This document shows, in pieces, positions 5,933 through 8,584 of a stretch of 8,584 bases of DNA. Position numbers and translations under genes: made by a program. The notes under the pieces are model-generated. The model saw only the letters and a list, made by a program, of their open reading frames with translations. It was not told where the DNA came from and did no database searches. The stretch's first letter is position 1, and every line of letters starts with the position of its first letter. Source of the stretch: Mageeibacillus sp. UBA3781 (GTDB lineage: Bacteria; Bacillota; Clostridia; Saccharofermentanales; Saccharofermentanaceae). The DNA lies in contig DFFH01000076.1 of NCBI GenBank assembly GCA_002368805.1, positions 1 through 8,584 of the forward strand. Direction: 5' to 3'.

Positions 5933-6592
5933 ATGCCGGATCCGAGTCTTGAAAAACCGAAACTGAATCTTAAAAAGATGGGATTCAAGAAATCTGTCAT
6001 CCACCTGTGGACATATTATAAGTGGTGGCTGATCATTCCGGTGGTCGTCATCGCCATCATTATCTCCTTTGTGAACTCTTATCTGAAAGCTACGAAAAAG
6101 GAATATCTTTCGATCGCCTGCGTAAATGCCAGATACGAGTCCAATCATATCTTCGATGAATATGCCAAGTCGATCGGGCAGACGATAAGTGTGGACTGCA
6201 CCTATCATTTCCCGACGAATGAGGACTCCTCCTATTTGAGCCAGGACATGACCAATAGTGTTCAGAAACTGGTATCGCTGATGCAAAGTGAAGTCATCGA
6301 TATCGTCGTTACCAACTCCCGTGCGATCAAAGAGTATGGAGAAGCGGGTGTGCGTGATCTCAGTGAGGTACTTTCGAAAGACCAGCTGGAGGATCTGGAA
6401 AAGCGCGGCATCCTATTCTATCTGGAACTTGACGGAGGGAGGAGATTCCCGGCGGGGATCAATGTAACGGATATGGATTTCTTCTATCCGGCATATAACG
6501 GATCAGAAGAGAAGCACTACCTGATGCTCTCGAAGTTTTCTTCTAAAACAGAAGAAGAGAGACTCCTGATAGAGTATCTCTTCTTCTCCTGA
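5933..6592 (+). CDS. Membrane-anchored protein of unknown function with extracellular domain
   Basis: I do not recognise a named family with confidence. The 219-aa product has a short basic cytoplasmic N-terminus (about 1-30), one strongly hydrophobic segment at about 31-51 (starting WWLIIPVVVIAIII), then a domain of about 165 residues. The positive-inside pattern puts that domain outside the cell, and there is no lipobox cysteine. The segment VQKLVSLMQSEVIDIVVTN and the later DLSEVLSKDQLEDLEKRGI and PAGINVTD resemble the small substrate-binding-like domains of anchored Clostridia proteins found near sugar transporters. This is my pattern recognition, not a search result. AGGAG at 5921-5925 gives a good ribosome site 7 bases upstream. 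The gene has its own promoter and converges on the yesL-like gene, with only 22 bases between the stop codons. It probably works with the sugar-uptake locus rather than with fatty-acid synthesis. Confidence 0.85.
   Translation: MPDPSLEKPKLNLKKMGFKKSVIHLWTYYKWWLIIPVVVIAIIISFVNSYLKATKKEYLSIACVNARYESNHIFDEYAKSIGQTISVDCTYHFPTNEDSSYLSQDMTNSVQKLVSLMQSEVIDIVVTNSRAIKEYGEAGVRDLSEVLSKDQLEDLEKRGILFYLELDGGRRFPAGINVTDMDFFYPAYNGSEEKHYLMLSKFSSKTEEERLLIEYLFFS
6551..6586. other. Long hairpin overlapping the 3' end of the anchored-protein gene
   Basis: The arms at 6551-6565 and 6572-6586 pair over 15 positions with a single mismatch around a 6-base loop (CTGATA). The element lies inside the last codons before the stop at 6592, between two convergent genes. 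No long T run follows on either strand, so termination is possible but not clear-cut. The arm sequence GAAGAAGAG also encodes part of the TEEER segment, so the codons could explain one arm but not its complement. Confidence 0.5.
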
Positions 6593-6614
6593 AAATCTGA
6601 TTAAGCTTTTTCGA

Positions 6615-7535
6615 TCAATCCTCTTCGGACTTTTCTGAAGAGGATTCTTCATCTTCTCCCTCTTCGCCGTCCTCATCCTCATCCTCGTCGAACTCTTCCT
6701 CGTCATCATCAGAATCGTCTTCATCAGAGTCTTCTTCCTCATCGGCGTCGTCTAGCTCATCCGGTTCGTATTCCTCATCGTCTTCATCATATTCGTCATC
6801 CTCTTCAGAGGAATCCGCATCACTGTCTTTTTCCTTGTCATCGATATATTCGATCAGGTCATCGTAAGACTCTTCGTAAGCGACACCGCCCTTGGTGATT
6901 TTGATTTTCTTAAGATCGAATGCCTTATGAAGGAATACGGAACAGATATAAACACGTAGTGCAAGATTAAAGAAGATCTCGCAACCGACGACACCGTAAA
7001 AGGTCTGGGGGAATGTGTTGACCAGAAGAGGAGTGAAGAGCCAGATCGCAATCAGAAGGATCGTGACGGGAATGTGCTTGATACTTAGAAGGATAGAATT
7101 GATGATAGTATTCTTAAAGGAGTTCTCGAACACGGCAAGAAGTGCGAATCCATAGAGGAAGATCTGTACAACGATCAGGAGCATCACCCAGACAGGATAC
7201 TGGAGCCAGGAGAGACTGCTGCTGATCAGATCGTCGCGGAAATAGATGCCATACAGTTCGAATCCGAAAATGCCGCCGAAGAGAAGGACCAGGATCCAAA
7301 GCAGGGTCCCTTTCTTGAAGCTGTTCTTAAATTCACGGAAATATTCATGATAGACCATCGGGTCCTCACCGGAGATTATCTTCAGGCAGACGCGGTAAAG
7401 AGCGCACAGAGAAGGGCCGATGGTGATGATCGGAATGCATGTGAAGAAGAAAAGAAGATTTACCCAGAATATATTAAAAAGATTCGTCAGGAACCTCATC
7501 GCCGGGTTATTCGAATTAAAAGTAGATTCGTTCAT
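6615..7535 (-). CDS. YesL/DUF624-family membrane protein with a very acidic C-terminal tail
   Basis: The start chosen gives 306 aa, beginning MNESTFNSNNPAMRFL. It is preferred over an upstream in-frame Met because GAGG (at 7544-7547 on the plus strand) lies 8 bases before it and because DUF624 proteins begin with this NPxMRFL pattern. Five membrane segments are visible at about 22-45, 77-98, 111-135, 147-172 and 182-203. Between the first two lies the family-typical LCALYRVCLKIISGED and FREFKNSFKK. YesL-type proteins are usually encoded beside carbohydrate ABC transporters, and their biochemical role is not firmly established. The usual family length ends near residue 225. Here a tail at 231-306 follows with 54 of 76 residues Asp or Glu, probably in the cytoplasm. 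The gene is divergent from a sugar-binding lipoprotein gene, which supports a link to carbohydrate uptake. Confidence 0.9.
   Translation of the reverse strand: MNESTFNSNNPAMRFLTNLFNIFWVNLLFFFTCIPIITIGPSLCALYRVCLKIISGEDPMVYHEYFREFKNSFKKGTLLWILVLLFGGIFGFELYGIYFRDDLISSSLSWLQYPVWVMLLIVVQIFLYGFALLAVFENSFKNTIINSILLSIKHIPVTILLIAIWLFTPLLVNTFPQTFYGVVGCEIFFNLALRVYICSVFLHKAFDLKKIKITKGGVAYEESYDDLIEYIDDKEKDSDADSSEEDDEYDEDDEEYEPDELDDADEEEDSDEDDSDDDEEEFDEDEDEDGEEGEDEESSSEKSEED
6618..6845 (-). repeat. Low-complexity acidic-codon tract
   Basis: This stretch encodes residues 231-306 of the YesL-like protein and consists almost wholly of GAA, GAG, GAT and GAC codons with some serine. It appears as TC-rich DNA on the plus strand. 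The units are irregular, not an exact tandem repeat. Trinucleotide slippage would be a plausible origin, and the tract may vary in length between strains. Confidence 0.75.
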
Positions 7536-7551
7536 TATGTACACCTCAAAA

Positions 7552-7569
7552 CGGAGAATATAATCTCCG
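7552..7569 (-). other. Short perfect inverted repeat in the yesL-like leader
   Basis: CGGAGA (7552-7557) and TCTCCG (7564-7569) are exact reverse complements around 6 A/T bases. In the minus-strand transcript it lies between the predicted start site (near 7580) and the ribosome site (7544-7547), ending 4 bases before it. A hairpin there could modulate translation, or the DNA could be an operator. There is no direct evidence of function. Confidence 0.45.
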
Positions 7570-7586
7570 GGATTCATCACACAATG

Positions 7587-7615
7587 ATTATACCAAGAAA
7601 GCAAAGAATGTGATA
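7587..7615 (-). promoter_or_regulatory. Extended -10 promoter of the yesL-like gene
   Basis: On the minus strand TATAAT (7587-7592) is preceded by TGG, forming an extended -10 element. The -35 position (7610-7615) reads TATCAC, a poor match that the extended -10 could compensate. The start site would be near 7580. The palindrome at 7617-7632 abuts the -35 region, so a bound repressor would block this promoter. Confidence 0.6.
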
Positions 7616-7616
7616 T

Positions 7617-7632
7617 CGCGAAACGTTTCGCG
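7617..7632. promoter_or_regulatory. LacI-family-type operator (perfect 16-bp palindrome)
   Basis: CGCGAAACGTTTCGCG is a perfect palindrome with a central CG flanked by AAA and TTT. LacI/GalR-family sugar regulators characteristically bind palindromes with this central CG. It is not a catabolite (cre) site, because the outer TG and CA of the cre consensus are absent. It lies between the divergent yesL-like and sugar-binding-protein genes, next to the -35 region of the former. It could therefore control both. The regulator itself is not in the window. Confidence 0.72.
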
Positions 7633-7665
7633 GTAGAAATGGCAATAAACGTTGTTAAAACAAGG

Positions 7666-7671
7666 TACAAT
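7666..7671 (+). promoter_or_regulatory. Tentative -10 box for the sugar-binding-protein gene
   Basis: TACAAT is the best -10-like hexamer in the 147 bases between the palindrome and the start codon, but no good -35 box lies 16-18 bases upstream. If real, it implies a leader of about 100 bases and a start site about 45 bases downstream of the palindrome. The promoter may need an activator. Confidence 0.25.
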
Positions 7672-7779
7672 TCGCAAGGAATGTAAAGAAAGAAGTTGGA
7701 GCAATGGTTATTATGTACCTGTAGTTACAAGAATCGGGCGAAATTTTCGTCGGAAATCTACAAATATCAGGAGGACGAT

Positions 7780-8584
7780 ATGAAAAAAGTAATTGCAAGT
7801 ATTCTTTGCTTCACAATGTGCGCTGGAATGTTTGCTGGCTGTAAGGGCAAGGACGACAAAAAAGAGTCTGCTACTACAGCTTCCGGCAACGGCGACACAA
7901 CAGCTTCTGCAACAGAAGGCTCTTCTTCTGCTGAGAGCTCTGAGTCTGCTGCTGACAGCAGCGAGACTGAGGCTTCCAGTGAGGACACCACAACAGAAGT
8001 TACCACAGCTATTGAGAGCTATGGTACTGGTTCCATCGAGATCAACATGTTCGCGATGAGCCCTGAGGTTCCTGGCATGGTTAAGCGTTTCATGGCTGAT
8101 AACCCGGACATGGCTTCCAAGTACAAGGTAACAGCTATGGTATCTGCTAACACAAACGGCGCTTACGTTACAAAGCTGAATGCTGCTCTGACAGCTGGCG
8201 GTGACGGTGCTCCAGACATCTACGTAGCAGAGGCTGACTACATTCTGCCTTACACACAGGGTGACCTTTCTTCTCTCGCAGCTCCGTACGCTGACTTCAT
8301 CGACAACGTTGATGGTAAGCTGAAGGATGCTCAGATCGCTCAGTACACAATCGATCTTGGTACAAACACAGACGGTAAGCTGGTTGCTCTTTGCTATCAG
8401 TGCACTGGTGGTGCTATGATCTACTCTGCTTCCATCGCTAAGGAAGTTTTCGGTTCTGATGATCCGGCAGAGGTTAAGAAGGCTGTTGGCGGCGGATCCG
8501 GTTCTTGGGATACATTCAAGAAGGCTGCTGCTCAGCTGAAGGAAAAGGGCTACGCTGCAGTAGCTGACTTCGGTGATCTTTGGA
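7780..8584 (+). CDS. Sugar ABC transporter substrate-binding lipoprotein (partial, 3' end off the window)
   Basis: The first 268 residues are present and the frame is open to the window edge. It starts with a lipoprotein signal peptide, MKKVIASILC onward, with the lipobox FAGC and the lipidated Cys21. A linker at about 25-80 follows, rich in Ser, Thr, Ala and Glu. The binding fold then begins: SIEINMFAMSP (85-95), VTKLNAALTAGGDGAPDIYVAEADY (from 130) and SWDTFKKAAAQLKEKG (242-257), typical of the extracellular solute-binding proteins of carbohydrate ABC transporters (UgpB-like, COG1653). The role would be to capture a sugar outside the membrane and pass it to permeases probably encoded just downstream. 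The ribosome site AGGAGG (7769-7774) is perfect. Codon use leans strongly to GCT, GGT, TCT and ACA, unlike the fab genes, suggesting high expression. The sugar cannot be deduced. Confidence 0.92.
   Translation, partial: MKKVIASILCFTMCAGMFAGCKGKDDKKESATTASGNGDTTASATEGSSSAESSESAADSSETEASSEDTTTEVTTAIESYGTGSIEINMFAMSPEVPGMVKRFMADNPDMASKYKVTAMVSANTNGAYVTKLNAALTAGGDGAPDIYVAEADYILPYTQGDLSSLAAPYADFIDNVDGKLKDAQIAQYTIDLGTNTDGKLVALCYQCTGGAMIYSASIAKEVFGSDDPAEVKKAVGGGSGSWDTFKKAAAQLKEKGYAAVADFGDLW

Noticed and set aside
7347..7613. Plus-strand open frame opposite the yesL-like gene start and leader
   Set aside because: It runs opposite a membrane protein gene with a clear family match and covers that gene's promoter. 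The charged translation has no recognisable domain.
7617..7632. Reading the palindrome as a CcpA cre site
   Set aside because: The outer TG and CA required by the cre consensus are replaced by GC pairs, so a pathway-specific LacI-family protein is the better explanation.
7536..7670. 45-codon N-terminal extension of the yesL-like frame
   Set aside because: The extension would cover the predicted promoter and the operator palindrome. The downstream Met has a good ribosome site and matches the usual DUF624 start.

Overview
The window looks like chromosomal DNA of a bacterium from the Firmicutes/Bacillota, most likely class Clostridia. This is inferred from three things: a FabK-type enoyl-ACP reductase in a compact fatty-acid cluster, a tRNA gene with its CCA end encoded, and a YesL (DUF624)/sugar-binding lipoprotein locus with strong AGGAGG-type ribosome sites. 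I cannot place it to genus. No phage, transposon, CRISPR array or defence gene is visible.

Left edge (1-362): a minus-strand tRNA-Gly(GCC) with a near-consensus promoter and its own intrinsic terminator. A strong plus-strand promoter follows for the next operon. Region 363-5762: a six-gene, same-strand type II fatty-acid synthesis operon, fabH-fabK-fabD-fabG-fabF-fabZ, tightly packed (1-base and 4-base overlaps, short gaps) and closed by a strong terminator at 5832-5864. FabD loads malonyl onto ACP and FabH condenses it with acetyl-CoA. FabG, FabZ and FabK then carry out reduction, dehydration and reduction, and FabF condenses the next round. All expected catalytic residues are present. ACP (acpP), the acetyl-CoA carboxylase genes and the FabT-type regulator often clustered with these genes in Clostridia are not inside the operon.

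Region 5866-6592: a single-gene unit for an unrecognised protein with one membrane segment and an extracellular domain that weakly resembles sugar-binding proteins. It converges on a minus-strand gene (6615-7535) for a five-helix YesL/DUF624 membrane protein with an extraordinarily acidic C-terminal tail. Divergent from that gene, a plus-strand gene begins at 7780 for a sugar ABC transporter substrate-binding lipoprotein and runs off the right edge. The divergent intergenic region carries a perfect 16-bp palindrome with a central CG, the form of a LacI-family operator. The right third therefore looks like the start of a carbohydrate-uptake locus under sugar control.

The fatty-acid part is conventional. 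The points most worth a second look are the acidic tail on YesL, the palindromic operator, the unrecognised anchored protein, the ACP-less operon and several hairpins that known features do not fully explain. I do not see convincing evidence of an undescribed multi-gene system.
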